DNA from: Candidatus Peribacteria bacterium
Lineage (GTDB): Bacteria > Patescibacteriota > Gracilibacteria > Absconditabacterales > Absconditicoccaceae
Direction of reading: 5' to 3'
NCBI GenBank assembly: GCA_023898485.1
Contig: CP060225.1
Location: 744,001 to 808,000, forward strand
Length of the DNA: 64,000 bases
In this document: in pieces, positions 29,608 to 41,100 of the stretch
Position numbering within the stretch: the stretch's first letter is position 1
Layout: every line of letters begins with the position of its first letter
Notes under the pieces: generated by a model
Database searches by the model: none
Told to the model about the DNA's origin: nothing
The model's input: only the letters and a program-made list of their open reading frames with translations
Program-made: the position numbers and the translations under genes

Positions 29608-31914
29608 ATGCAACGTATGTTTGGTCGCTCTAAACAATGGATTGTACTGACACTCATCACGCTATGGATCGGTAGTTCTATCGCACGAGGTGCTGGTCTC
29701 GATGATGCACAATTTTTGCATAATACAGCAAGTTTCTTTTCACTCGTACTGGATGTTTTGTATGTGATCCTCTGGCCTCTACTCATCGTAGCGGGGTGGG
29801 CCTTGGACAATAGTTTAGTATTGGGAGAGGTGTTTCATTTGGATAATGCTCTGTGGCAGTTTTGGGTGATTGTGAGGAACTTAGCAAATTTTGCGCTCGG
29901 TTTCATTGTGATCTGGATGATAGCCAAACACCTCTGGGGCAAATGATCTGAAAGAGAAATCATCAGTACGATCGGAAAGGCCTTAATCGCAGGTATCGGT
30001 ATACAGGTAAGTCGGTTTCTAATGATTGCACTGCTCGATATCTCTACTATCGCTATATACTCTATCGGAGCGATGCCACTCCAGGTCTTACCAGATGCGT
30101 GAAGCAATACAAATCGCATCATCAAACCTGTCATTACCATGAATAATGTTGGCATTGATAGTGATGCAAAAACCAAAAAGGATGATGAACTTTTTACTGT
30201 GAATTATACATGTGGAGGAGGTTCTTTGGATCTTGGTACATACACCACAAAAGATACATCCGGAAATCAACAAACGAAAGATAAAGTCATACAACAGTGT
30301 CTCATACACAATAACTATATTATTGCCAGAAGACCAGATCTTGACCCCGCTACTAGTAGTACTGACTGGTCCAATGGGTCTATCAACTTCAACTACTGCG
30401 TAGCTAATAACTATATCTATAAGGTCAATAATGCTGCATGAAGTGATCAAGCAGCTAGTGAGCGGTATTATATTCCTCTTATGTGACAAGAAGAAAAAAC
30501 AAAAAATGCTAGTGGACAAGACGTAAATCAGACACCAGTAATGTTTAGTGGCAACAACAGTACTGCGGGATGATTTAAGAGCGCTTTTGATGATGCAAGT
30601 TGGTCATATATGGAACAGTTGCAAGCTCTCGGCACAGTGGAGGGTGGTAAAGTAAAAGAGTCATACAACGAGCAACTTGGATGTTCTACTTTCAAAGATC
30701 TACAATCCAAAGCACAAGGTATGGCAGGTGTGATGACGACAATGTTCTCTTCTATTATGCAATTCGGTACTATCAATCTGTTTTCCAATAATGATAGTAT
30801 GGGTCGCATTAGCATTATTTTCTTCATTAGAGCTATTGTCGGTATCATGCTCTTAGCGCCGCTCGTGGTGCTCGCTATCTCACTAATCAAGAGGGTGTGA
30901 TATCTTTGGATAGCGCTCGTTGGGTCACCCGCTATTATATTACTCAAGGCGTTTGGTAAAGATATCGGGATTGACACCAATGACAAAATGAAAATGCTTG
31001 ACCTAGGAGAAGTTATTAGCCTTATCTTTATGCCTGTAGCAACTATTTTTGCTCTCAGTATTGGTATAGTTTTTTTGGCCACACTTCAGAATACGGTCAT
31101 CGATCCAACAAGCAATCAACAAAATGTGACATTTGAAAATCTAGGTATAGAACACTACGACGCAAAAGGTGGACAAGCTTCATGTTATACTATCTTTATC
31201 ACCGATGTGTGTTATGAATCAGATGGTATGGCAGGAGATGGACGAGGTAGTTTCCTCAATTATTTCTCATGGATTATTATTCAACTATTTGGTATTGGTG
31301 TTTTGTGGATGATTGTCTTTGCTAGTTTCAAAGCATCATCGATTTCTAGTGATCTCGGTAAACAAGTGAGTGATCTCGCACAAAATATGGCACTCAGTGC
31401 TCCTATCATACCAATTGGCGGTAGTGAGAAAATTTGACTTGGTGCCCTAGGTGTCTGATCTAACAACCGTAATGCAGTTTTTGACGCACTCAATACTCAC
31501 TACAATAACAAGATCAGAGGTCAGACTGTTGCATTATTTCCGGACAAAAAAGGAGATGGCACTAATGGATCGGGATCTCAATCATCATCCAATACCAAAA
31601 TAACATCTATCAATACTACTAGTGCTACTGCTATCACTGATGCTGTCAAAGCATGAGCTAGTGCTAGTGTCATACAAGAATCACTTAATACATGATCATT
31701 GAGTAAAAATAAGGCAGTAATAGATGATATCATCTCACAGATTAGCGATACTAACAACACAAGCGGTAAAATACTCTTCGAAAATAAAAATACGAATGGT
31801 GAGTCTGATCAATTCCATATTAGAAGAGAAAACGATTCATTTGTCGTCGAAAAAGTAGATACTCCTAAAGAGAATAAGAATGATAATCCAGAGAATGATA
31901 ATACAAACGAATAA
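29608..31914 (+). CDS. VirB6/TrbL-like polytopic membrane protein, copy 1
   Basis: 768 residues across eight or more TGA glycines. Signal-like N-terminus (IVLTLITLWIGSSIARGAG), then helices such as LVLDVLYVILWPLLIVAG and LANFALGFIVIWMIAKHLW. A periplasmic-type Cys-containing loop of about 200 residues follows, then a helix block (IIFFIRAIVGIMLLAPLVVLAI; VISLIFMPVATIFALSIGIVFL). A hydrophilic Asn/Asp-rich C-terminus ends the protein. The layout resembles VirB6/TrbL channel proteins of type IV secretion, and the neighbour is a paralogue. No secretion ATPase is in the window, so the role is inferred. Start uncertain by three codons. Confidence 0.6.
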
Positions 31915-31938
31915 TCTTCATATACTTTTATCTTTAGT

Positions 31939-33858
31939 ATGCATATCATATCTATGATCAGACGCAGTAGCATACGTATTATAGTGGTAGGCATTATTGT
32001 TCTATTGGCAATGAATGTCACTTTTGCTGCTGATACTAATGTCAATGTGGTAGATAATCTGGCGTCATGGTTATATTATTTGATATCGTTTTTGTCTTGG
32101 GCATGGGTTGCGCTCGCTGCTATTGCCGGGAAGCTCATGACGAATGATTTGGTATTCGGTGGCGTGTTTCATATGGATGTCTATCTCTTCAAGATATGGA
32201 CTATTATGAAAAATTTTGCTAATTTTGGATTGGGTTTTGGGTTTATCTTTTTCGTAGGACGTACGCTCTGGAGTGAGGACACTGCTGTCGGTGATATTGT
32301 GAAGCAAGTCTGATGATTTCTTCTTGCATGATTGCTAGTGAATGTGAGTTTTTTTGTCACTCAAGCATTAGTAGATATCTCTACTATTGGTGTCACGGCT
32401 ATGGGTGGTTTGAGTGAAATATTTGTCTCCAATAACACCAATATCAGCAATGATCTTATAAAAAACATTGGGTCGAAAAAGACCACTATTACATATACCG
32501 CAGAAGGTAAAGCACAACCTGAAGTAGTAAACTGTAACACAACACCAAGCGATGATCACTGCACCAATAATATGTCTGCAGAAGATATGCTTGATAAAAT
32601 ATTACCCAAAGGGCAAAGTATGGCATGACCACTTATCTATCTAGGTGCTAATGTGCTTAACATCCAGCAATACACGCTCCTCCAAAACACTACTCAATCG
32701 CAAGCTACTGATTTTATCAAGGGTAAGAATCTTGCACTCGGCTTTCTAATACAGCTTGCTATTGTAGGCTCATTTACGCTTGCACTAGTGGTACTTGTTC
32801 TCGCCAATGTAGTAAGAATTGGCATGATATGGATACTGGCGGCGCTTGGTCCGCTCTTTTTCCTCGTTTGGTGACTCAAGCGAGGAGGCGTCAAGTTACC
32901 AGGAAAAATAGATGAAGCACTGGGCAAAACATTCTCTTTTGGGACATTTGTACAGCTCATCTTCTTGCCTGTCTTTAGTGTGCTAATGCTTTCATTGGTG
33001 CTTGTCTTCAGCACAACGCTCTGGTCTACACTCCAGTCTCCTGAGACTGCTCATGGCAATGTCAATATCACCGCAGACTGATCGACAGCACAAATTAATG
33101 AAGCTATTGAATTGACTTATAGTGGAAACTTTATTAGTAATGATGTCGCAAATACCTTCGCAGACCTTATCGTCGCACTGGCTACGATTCTCTTGATCTG
33201 GTTCGTAGCGCGCTTTAGCATACCTTCCAAAACCCCCCTTGTCTGATCATTCGCCAATAATATATTTGATCTTGCTCAGAAAGCACTGCTTTCTACACCG
33301 ATCTTCCCTGTGCCGGGTAGTAGTGAACGTATAGGTCTCGCATGATTGGGCCAGGTACTAAGTAGTACATGAACAGGTGGTAAATCACTTAATCCACTCG
33401 TCATGTGACAACAAATGGCCAGTAAGCGGAAAGGTGATAGCCAACAAAACGTACAAGCAATGACTAATAAGTGGCTCGGTATAGATTCTCAAACCTTCGT
33501 CAATGAAGATATTAATCAGCTCAATAAACTACTGCAAGCACCATGATCACTACAAGATAAAGCAAACAACTTCTTCAGTGGAATAAGGGAGAAAACAAAT
33601 AATAAGAAATGATTCCAATTTACAGGTAATGTCTTGTTTAGTGATGAGACACTGAAGAATTTACAAGCACCATTCTATAGAACATATAAACCTGTCGGAG
33701 CATCAGAGACCGCTGATGTCAAAGATTTCTATAACAACAAAAATGTCTTGAATGAGCTTCTTAATCAGTTAAGCGCTGTCTGATTTGTACCAAAATCATG
33801 AACCAATCCAACTAATCTCTCCACCCTGCAACAAACACTCTTCGTCCAGAAACAATAA
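31939..33858 (+). CDS. VirB6/TrbL-like polytopic membrane protein, copy 2
   Basis: 639 residues, same plan as the gene before it. Signal (IIVVGIIVLLAMNVTFAAD), then LVFGGVFHMDVYLFKIWTIM, matching the LVLGEVFHLDNALWQFWVIV stretch of copy 1. A Cys-containing loop follows, then LGFLIQLAIVGSFTLALVVLVLA and VQLIFLPVFSVLMLSLVLVF. About 15 TGA glycines. The C-terminal 200 residues are soluble and Asn/Gln-rich. The 24-nt spacing to copy 1 suggests one transcript and possibly one complex. Confidence 0.6.
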
Positions 33859-33883
33859 TAATGAAAAAAGTCTGATAAAAGTC

Positions 33884-33911
33884 TTGCAATGATAGAGTAT
33901 TTTTATATAAA
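33884..33911 (+). promoter_or_regulatory. promoter of the rplJ operon
   Basis: TTGCAA, 16 nt, TATAAA. Transcription would begin just before the L10-type leader. Confidence 0.65.
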
Positions 33912-34037
33912 GTGATGGTCTTTGTACTGAAGACCGTAGGCGGACCCTGTGTCACTAAGACCTACCGAGGTACAGAAAACCGTTATTATATCGTGTTTTT
34001 TGTCCTTGACCACAACATTCGTGTGTGGAACTTTTTT
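33912..34037 (+). promoter_or_regulatory. L10-type leader RNA of rplJ-rplL with possible attenuator
   Basis: GGTCTT/AAGACC forms one stem, and GTAGG pairs with the later CCTAC in the conserved CCTACCGAGGT. This is the arrangement of ribosomal protein L10 leaders, in which L10 or L10(L12)4 binds its own mRNA. Further down, CCACA/TGTGG followed by seven T's (34009-34037) could be an attenuator. Confidence 0.7.
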
Positions 34038-34062
34038 TATCTTGTGAATGGTGTACAGCATT

Positions 34063-34716
34063 ATGGCACTTACCAAAGCTGCTAAGAAAGATCTTGCGCA
34101 TGCATATCAGGAATCATTTGCTAACGCAAAATCAGTGATTGTCGTCAAACAATCTGGAATCCCTGTCAATGCTATGTCAACGATCAGAAAAGAACTCGCT
34201 CGTGACAATGGTACTTATACTGTCGTCAAAAAGAGAGTCTTCCTCAAATCTCTCGAAGGAACTCAATTGGAAATGATCTCATTGGATAATCTCAATGAAT
34301 CAGTTGCTATCGTGATCTCCAACGAAGATGAGTTTGCTCCTCTCAAAGTAGTCAACAATCACAACAAGTCATTCAAGAAAGACAAGAAAGAATATGGCTT
34401 CGAGTTTTTGGGTGGTTGGTTTGATGGTCAATGGAAAGATGCTGCACATGTCACTGAGTTGGCAGATCTCCCATCACAAGAAGAACTTATCTCCAAGTTG
34501 CTCTACCTGATCAAATATCCGCTCCAAAGTCTGACTATGGTGGCTGATCAGATCGCCAAGAAAGCAACCGATGAGAATATGCTCGTCAAAGACCTTGTCG
34601 CTCCTGCTACTGAACAGGTAGAAGAAACTCCCGCAGTAGAAGAAGCGAAGGAAGAAGCTGTCGAAGCAGCAGACGAGAAAACAGAAGAAACCAATGCAGA
34701 CGAAGCGTCTGCATAA
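34063..34716 (+). CDS. rplJ: 50S ribosomal protein L10
   Basis: 217 residues. ALTKAAKKDLAHAYQESF opens the L10 fold; KSVIVVKQSGIPVNAMSTIRKEL and VVKKRVFLKSL are typical. After residue 180 an acidic Glu/Ala-rich extension follows. L10 anchors L7/L12 dimers to the ribosomal stalk. The ATG before ALTKAA is taken rather than an upstream in-frame GTG. No TGA codon. Confidence 0.95.
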   Translation: MALTKAAKKDLAHAYQESFANAKSVIVVKQSGIPVNAMSTIRKELARDNGTYTVVKKRVFLKSLEGTQLEMISLDNLNESVAIVISNEDEFAPLKVVNNHNKSFKKDKKEYGFEFLGGWFDGQWKDAAHVTELADLPSQEELISKLLYLIKYPLQSLTMVADQIAKKATDENMLVKDLVAPATEQVEETPAVEEAKEEAVEAADEKTEETNADEASA

Positions 34717-34790
34717 ATCATTTGCGATGATTATCTCATCATAGTGTCCCGTATGGGTATTTTATCTTACCTTATGTATAACACAATCCA

Positions 34791-35177
34791 ATGACAGACG
34801 TAACAAAAAATGTTCAACAAATCATTGATCTTATCAAGGAACTTCCTGTAGTAGAGCTTAACTCACTCGTTAAGGCTTTGGAAGAAGAATTTGGTGTCAC
34901 TGCTGCTGCTATGGTAGTCGCTGGTGGTGCAGCTGGTGGTGCAGCTGGTGGAGGTGATGATGAAGTTGCATCTAGCAACATCGAGCTTACTGAGATTGGT
35001 GGTCAAAAGATCGCAGTGATCAAAGTCGTAAAAGAACTCCTTAACACTGGTCTTAAAGAGGCAAAAGAAATGGTAGAGAAAGCTCCTGTTATCATCAAAG
35101 AAAATGCATCTGATGATGAAATCGAAGCATTCAAAACTAAATTGGAAGAAGCTGGCGCTACCGTTAGCTTGAAATAA
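34791..35177 (+). CDS. rplL: 50S ribosomal protein L7/L12
   Basis: 128 residues. N-terminal dimerisation helix (VQQIIDLIKELPVVELNSLVK), a Gly/Ala hinge (GGAAGGAAGGG), and the factor-binding domain with KIAVIKVVKELLNTGLKEAKEMVE. Stalk protein that recruits EF-G, EF-Tu and other GTPases. It follows rplJ by 74 nt and has no TGA codon despite a glycine-rich hinge. Confidence 0.97.
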   Translation: MTDVTKNVQQIIDLIKELPVVELNSLVKALEEEFGVTAAAMVVAGGAAGGAAGGGDDEVASSNIELTEIGGQKIAVIKVVKELLNTGLKEAKEMVEKAPVIIKENASDDEIEAFKTKLEEAGATVSLK

Positions 35178-35212
35178 TTTGTCTTCTTTATTCTCACTAG
35201 TATATCGTGACT

Positions 35213-35875
35213 ATGTCATTGACTACTGCAATCATTCTCGATAATAAACTCCATATCGGATCACTCCAAAAGGAATCAAGTCCTAAGACTCGTGCTTCTT
35301 GGACTGATGTGGTCAATGGTGTCGTTATCTTGGATCCTGAAAAAATAGCAGCACAACTTAATCAAGCAAAGGCAAAAGTACAAGCAATAAAAGCAGATAA
35401 CAAGAGTGTTCTCGTTGTATGTGACAAGGTTGCTTATACTGATGAGTTGCAAGCTCTTTCTGAAGCTCATGGTTTCCACTATCTCAATGATAAGGTGCCA
35501 GGTGGATTCTTGACCAACTTCGAAACACTTACCTCTAAGATCAAAGATTTGAACCAAAAGGTAGCTTTTGAAGAAAGTGAAGAATTTGCTAAACTGACCA
35601 AGAAAGAACAAGTCATGCACAAAAGATCTGTCAAAAAGATCAAAAGAGTGTATGGTGGCGTTGCTAAGCTCGCTAAAAAGCCTGATTTGGTTATCGTAGT
35701 CGATGGTGCTACTATGACTAACTTCCTCCATGAAGTGAAAAAAGAAAAGATTGAAAATATTGTTTTGGCTTCTACTGATTTTTCTCAGCGATGGGATGAA
35801 TCATCATTGGTACTTGCTAATATGAAAAGCTACCAAAGTCTTGACTTCATTATTTCGTATCTTTTTAGCAAATAG
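35213..35875 (+). CDS. rpsB: 30S ribosomal protein S2
   Basis: 220 residues, rather divergent. LHIGSLQ matches the HFGH region, VPGGFLTNFETLTSKIKDL matches the GGTLTNF motif, and KKPDLVIVVDGATMTNFLHEV matches the PDLVVVVD strand. The coiled-coil insertion is present (EFAKLTKKEQVMHKRSVKKIKRVYGG). An in-frame GTG 6 nt upstream is an alternative start. rpsB normally sits next to tsf; here a small membrane-protein gene lies between. Confidence 0.9.
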   Translation: MSLTTAIILDNKLHIGSLQKESSPKTRASWTDVVNGVVILDPEKIAAQLNQAKAKVQAIKADNKSVLVVCDKVAYTDELQALSEAHGFHYLNDKVPGGFLTNFETLTSKIKDLNQKVAFEESEEFAKLTKKEQVMHKRSVKKIKRVYGGVAKLAKKPDLVIVVDGATMTNFLHEVKKEKIENIVLASTDFSQRWDESSLVLANMKSYQSLDFIISYLFSK

Positions 35876-35886
35876 ATCATCACTCT

Positions 35887-36306
35887 ATGACTGGTATCAC
35901 CTATCAACCCAGTTCAAGCGAAAAGAAAACAGTCGTTTTGATCTATCTTTTGATAGGTAGTATGATGATTTTGCATAAGGATCGTATTAGTAACCGAGTG
36001 TGGAATCACCTACATCAAGCACTCTGATGGCGAATATGTTTTGTCATCATTGCTATGGTAAGTCTACTACTCGTGTTCATTCCATTTCTTTCACTTATTC
36101 CGCTTTTTGTCTTAGTGATTTCTATCGGATTGTGGTGATGGTTCGTCTACCAGGCGCGAAATGGAATACCAGCATACGCTGAATGAGGTCTGAGTGTTTT
36201 TGCTCATGTGGGTAAATGGATGACCGATTTGATCGATATCCATCCCACTATCGAGTGAGAGGATGTTGCCGACGTGTCGGCTGTCACACCTCCGATAGAA
36301 CACTAA
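35887..36306 (+). CDS. small membrane protein between rpsB and tsf
   Basis: 139 residues, missed under the standard code because of four TGA glycines (LGWRI, LWGWFVY, EGGLSVF, EGEDVA). Helices at about 14-25 and a long hydrophobic block (CFVIIAMVSLLLVFIPFLSLIPLFVLVISIG) are split by short loops; the acidic C-terminus is soluble. No family recognised. Its TGA use contrasts sharply with the TGA-free ribosomal genes on either side. Confidence 0.65.
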
Positions 36307-36355
36307 CTACAACACATACAACACTATGATATAAGTAATTTTATTTTTTGTCACA

Positions 36356-37150
36356 ATGATGATGAAAGTCGATATCAATCTTGTGAAACAACTCAGAGAT
36401 GCTACTATGGCATCATTGGCTGAGTGTAAAAAAGCTCTTGAAGAAGCGAGTGGTGATTTGGATCAAGCAATGAAGATCCTCAGAGAAAAAGGTGCTCTCA
36501 AGGCTGCAAAAAAAGCCGACAGAGAAACTCATGAAGGTGCTGTCATGGCAAAACAATATGGTAACAAAATCGCTGGTCTTGCACTCTACTGTGAGACAGA
36601 TTTCGTTGCGAAGAATGATAACTTCGTTGCATTGGTAGAAAAGCTCGTCGATATGATAGCTGCTGCACCTGCAAGTGATTCGTTTGATGCTCTTCCTGCT
36701 GATATACAAGAGATGGTCAACAAGACTATCGAAGAAAATATCCTCACCCTTGGTGAAAACCTCAAACTTGGCCCATTATTCGTGAGAGAAGAAGCTGGGT
36801 ATGTTTACAATCATGCAGGTAACAAAATAACTGCTGTCGTCTTCGGTGATGGTGGTGATGCTGTTTTCAAAGAAGTTGCTCTCCAGATCACTGCAATGAA
36901 TCCTCAGTATTTGGATCGTGATGCTGTACCAAGTGATATGATCAATGAACTCACTGCACTTGCAGAAAAAGAGCTCGAAGGAGATAATAAGCCAGCAGAC
37001 ATCAAAGAAAAGATTATCGCTGGTAAAGTATCTAAAGCGCTTGAAGACATAGTACTCGTCGAACAAGTCTATATCAGAGATGGTAGTAAAAAGATCAAAG
37101 ATATCCTCAATGGTGCAACTATTACTGACTTTGTAAGAATTAGCATCTAA
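36356..37150 (+). CDS. tsf: elongation factor Ts
   Basis: 264 residues. The N-terminal domain has LVKQLRDATMASLAECKKALEEA. The core has the EF-Tu-contacting YCETDFVAKNDNF and two similar halves, and the end has EDIVLVEQVYIRDGSKKIKDIL. EF-Ts exchanges GDP on EF-Tu. Three ATG codons in a row leave the start open by two residues. No TGA. Confidence 0.95.
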   Translation: MMMKVDINLVKQLRDATMASLAECKKALEEASGDLDQAMKILREKGALKAAKKADRETHEGAVMAKQYGNKIAGLALYCETDFVAKNDNFVALVEKLVDMIAAAPASDSFDALPADIQEMVNKTIEENILTLGENLKLGPLFVREEAGYVYNHAGNKITAVVFGDGGDAVFKEVALQITAMNPQYLDRDAVPSDMINELTALAEKELEGDNKPADIKEKIIAGKVSKALEDIVLVEQVYIRDGSKKIKDILNGATITDFVRISI

Positions 37151-37186
37151 CATACTCTATCACTTTACTTCTCCTCCTCATATCCT

Positions 37187-37753
37187 ATGAGATTATATGA
37201 ATTGGTTGTCATTTTAGATCCTCGTCTTTCTGGTGATGATGTAGCTGCAGCTCGCGCTACCGTAGAAGGATTGGTAGGCGCATCAAACATCAAAGATACT
37301 GATGATTTGGGTCTCCAACACTTCACTCACAACATGAAAGATAATCTCCAACTCAATAAAGGATACGTCCTTTCGTATGCAGTAGAGATTAATCCAGAAG
37401 ATTTGGATAAGATCAATACTGAATTGGGGTACAACAAACAGGTGGTCAGACATGCTGTCTTCGTCCTCGATCATGCAGATGATTTTGCTCATTTTGAGAA
37501 GAATGTTGCTGCTGCACAAGAACTCGCTGACAATGAAGAATGGTCTATCAAAAAAAGTTTGACGATCTTTGCTGACAAGAAGAGTGATTATCTCTTCAAT
37601 TGGAAGTCTGTTCCTCTTTTGGAAAAGTTTATGACAAGATTTGGTGATATTAAGCCAAGAAAATATACTGGCGTAAGCGTTTCTCAACAAAAAAAGATCA
37701 GAACAGCGATCATCAGATCAAGAACACTTGGTTTCTTGCCGTTCATCAAATAA
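37187..37753 (+). CDS. fused ribosomal proteins S6 and S18
   Basis: 188 residues. Residues 1-95 are S6: MRLYELVVILDPRLSGDDV, a GLQHFTHNMKD segment in place of the wGkR core, KGYVLSYAVEINPEDLDKI and KQVVRHAVFVL. After a linker, residues about 130-188 are S18: YLFNWKSVPLLEKFMTRFG, then IKPRKYTGVSVSQQKKI and RTAIIRSRTLGFLPFIK. S6 and S18 form a heterodimer on the 30S platform, so the fusion keeps known partners together. The ssb gene usual between them is absent. No frameshift or stop separates the halves. Confidence 0.88.
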   Translation: MRLYELVVILDPRLSGDDVAAARATVEGLVGASNIKDTDDLGLQHFTHNMKDNLQLNKGYVLSYAVEINPEDLDKINTELGYNKQVVRHAVFVLDHADDFAHFEKNVAAAQELADNEEWSIKKSLTIFADKKSDYLFNWKSVPLLEKFMTRFGDIKPRKYTGVSVSQQKKIRTAIIRSRTLGFLPFIK

Positions 37754-37789
37754 TTCCATCACCTTTATCTTCCCCAGATAGTTCTTATC

Positions 37790-37954
37790 ATGGCATCTAA
37801 AAAACGCAGAGTAAGACAATACAAATGGCTCAAAAGAGTAAGAAAACACGGTTTTAGAATCAGAAGTAGAAGCGCGACTGGCTCCAACATGCTCAAGAGA
37901 AGAAGAGCAAAAGGCAGAGCGTCACTTGCACCACAAAAATCACACAAAAAGTAG
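37790..37954 (+). CDS. rpmH: 50S ribosomal protein L34
   Basis: A 54-residue, strongly basic protein. KRVRKHGFRIRSRSATG and MLKRRRAKGRASL match the whole core of L34, with a short Lys/Arg-rich N-terminus and a basic tail. rpmH is usually beside dnaA or rnpA; here it sits before rpoB. It is too short to be picked up by simple ORF scans. Confidence 0.9.
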   Translation: MASKKRRVRQYKWLKRVRKHGFRIRSRSATGSNMLKRRRAKGRASLAPQKSHKK

Positions 37955-38050
37955 AGACCACTCAGGAGAGATACGATGTGTTTTATCTTTTCTTGTGTGT
38001 TTATGTGCACTTTCGTTACTATTGATCACTATTCTCTTACCATATAAAGA

Positions 38051-38077
38051 AGCAAGAATTATTTCTTGTTCTTTTTT
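38051..38077 (+). terminator. terminator or attenuator upstream of rpoB
   Basis: AGCAAGAA and TTCTTGTT form an 8-bp stem around TTAT and are followed by CTTTTTT. It ends 24 nt before the rpoB ATG. A TATAAA at 38043-38048 is just upstream, so transcripts starting there would meet the hairpin at once. Confidence 0.65.
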
Positions 38078-38101
38078 AGTTGATTGCACTTTCCTCACTT
38101 A

Positions 38102-41100
38102 ATGACTACTGCTACACACATCCTTCCCGAACATATTAGCAAAGGAATACCAGCCAAACTCCATGGCACTGGTGAAAGAATTACTCTCGCTCCTCACCAA
38201 AAGAGTGTAGATTTTCCTGATTTGCTCGCACTGCAAAAGAAAGGATATACCGAATTTGTGGATCGCTATATCCACAAACTTTTCGATGATATCAGTCCTG
38301 TCGAGGACATCACGGGTGGTAAACTTAGCGTCACTATCAATGGTATTGCTGTCGGTGAAGCGCTTGATGATATCGCTACGTGTAAGAAAAAGGAGATGAC
38401 TTATGGTGGTATCATCACCGGTAAAATCACGCTCGTAGATAATGAACATGTCGAAAGAACTGCAACCAAAGCTATCACACTTCCTGAAATGAAGGAGGTG
38501 CAAGTCGCTCTGGATACCATCTACAAAAAAGATAAAGATGGCAAGATCATGAAAACTGCTCTCGTAAAAAAGGGTGCTGTCATAGATGATGCGGATATGA
38601 AACTCATCAATGAACGATATAATGAAGAAGAGCAAGAAGAACTTATCGATACCGAGACACAAGAGTCTGGTAAAAATCTTACTATAGCAAAAAAGGGTGA
38701 TCTCCTCACATCAGAACAATGGAGAGCTATCTCAGCTCACTACAAGACAGATGCTATCGCACTCGTCGATGAAAGCGTGAAGAAAAAAACACTCTTCAGC
38801 AAGAAAATCAATATCGGTATCATGCCTCTCATGACTCCCTATGGATCGTTTATCATCAATGGTGTCGAAAGAGTGATTATCTCACAGATCGTGAGATCAT
38901 ACGGTATCTTCTACGGCAAAAAAGATCTCAAATACTCTTGTAAACTTATCCCTGAGAGAGGTCCATGGTTGGAAATGTTCATCGAAAAATCTGGTGTCAT
39001 CATGGCCAGAGTCAATAAATCAAGAAAATTCCCCATCACATCGCTTCTGAGAGTGCTTGGTATCGAAACAGATGAAGGTCTGAGAGAACTTTTCAATGGC
39101 GTGTATGAAGAAGAAGACGTCAATCACATCGAGCTTACACTCGAAAAAGATACTACTACCGATGCATCTGATGCTGCACTGTTTATCTACAATAAGATCA
39201 GACCAGGTGAGCTTATCGATGCTGATAGTGCTGCTGACTATATCAAAACGCAATTCCTCTCTCCTGATAGAATAGATTTGGGAAGAATCGCCAGACGTAA
39301 AATCAATGCAAAACTTGGTATCAAGAAATCACTCGACGATGCGTCTGCTCAACTTTTTGATGGAGTAGACATGGTAGCTGCTGTCTCATATCTCAGCAAT
39401 ATCGCGAATAATAAGAAGGGATACTATGTCGATGATAGTGATCACTTGTCGAATAAGCGTATCAGAACCATGGGTGAAATCCTCCATGCTCGTCTTCAGC
39501 CTATTATGAGAAGATTTACCAAGAGTATTAAGGGTAAACTTTCTATCTTGAATACGGATGATCCTGTAAAACTCACATCACTGGCAAACTTTAAGATCAT
39601 CGATAATGCGATCAAGAGTTTTTTCGCTACATCACAACTATCACAATTCTTGGATCAGATCAACCCGCTTGCAGAAATCGAACATAAGAGAAGAATCACC
39701 GCTCTGGGGCCTGGAGGTCTCAAAAAGCAAACAGCGAAGTTTGAGGTGCGTGACGTACACCCATCTCACTATGGTAGAATCTGCCCGATCCAAACTCCTG
39801 AAGGTCAAAATATCGGTCTCGTACTCTATCAAGCGATGTATAGTACGGTCAATACAGAAGGGTTTTTGGAAACTCCTGCATTGAGGATTTTCCACACAGC
39901 GAAACCTGCTGACGTGCTCAACAAGATCGCAAGAAAAGATATCTATGAACTAAAAAATGGAAAAGCAACTACCGCTGTCCTCGTACCTGAAGATAACTAT
40001 ATCGATGAAAAGGCGGCTGCCGCTATCCAGAAATCATATGATGCAAAAGCAACAATCGATGTCAGACCATACGTCACGGGCGAGGTAGAATACGTCTCTC
40101 CTGAAATGGATGAAAAGTATATCATCGCAGATGCAAGTAGCCCTATGGACGAATTCGGTAATGTAACGACCAAACGTGTAGCGGGTAGACACTTCGTCGA
40201 AATGGAAATGTTCCATGTGAGTGATATCACTCATATCGATGTGACGCCATCACAGATCTTCTCTGCAAATACGGGTCTGATTCCTTTTGTTAATCATAAC
40301 TACGATGTGCGCGCAAATGTGGCATCTAACCAGCAAAGACAAGCACTGCCACTCCTGAGAAATGAAGCTCCATTGGTGGGAACAGGACTAGAAGGTCCGA
40401 TGCTTCATATGACTCATGCGGCGATCGTTGCTGATGGAGATGGAGAAGTGATCTATGTCGATGGTAAGAGAATCAAAATCAAATATAATAAAGATGTGAA
40501 AGAATACACACTCGTTACTTTCAATAAGTCCAATCAAAAATCTGTCATCCATCAAAAACCAACCGTCAAACTTGGTGATAAGGTGAAGAAGGGTGATCTC
40601 CTTGCGGAAGGTCCATCAGCTGCTGATGGTGAACTTGCTATCGGAGTCAATCTCAAAATCGCATTCTTACCATGGGAAGGATACAACTATGAGGATGCTA
40701 TCGTCATCTCTAGTAGACTCATCAAAGATGATACACTTACCTCTATTAAGATCGAAGAATATGAAATTGAAGTAGCAGACACAAAACTCGGTCCTGAACA
40801 GACTACCAACGATATCCCTGGTATTGGTCTTAATAAACTCAAAAACCTCGATGTAGATGGTATCATCAGAATCGGTTCTACTGTCAGAGGTGGTGATATC
40901 CTCGTAGGTAAAATCACTCCAAAGAGCGAAGGTGAACTCTCTCCCGAAGAGAAACTTATCCAAGCAATTTTCGGTGACAAATCAAAAAGCGTCCGTGATA
41001 CATCACTCTATATGCCATCAGGTAGTCAGGGTAAGGTAATCGATGTAACCGTCTTGGATGCGAAAAAGGGAGACAATCTCATGGCCGGTGTGAAGAAAAA

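Noticed and set aside
37765..38010. 81-residue minus-strand ORF
   Set aside because: Antisense of the L34 gene and the rpoB leader.
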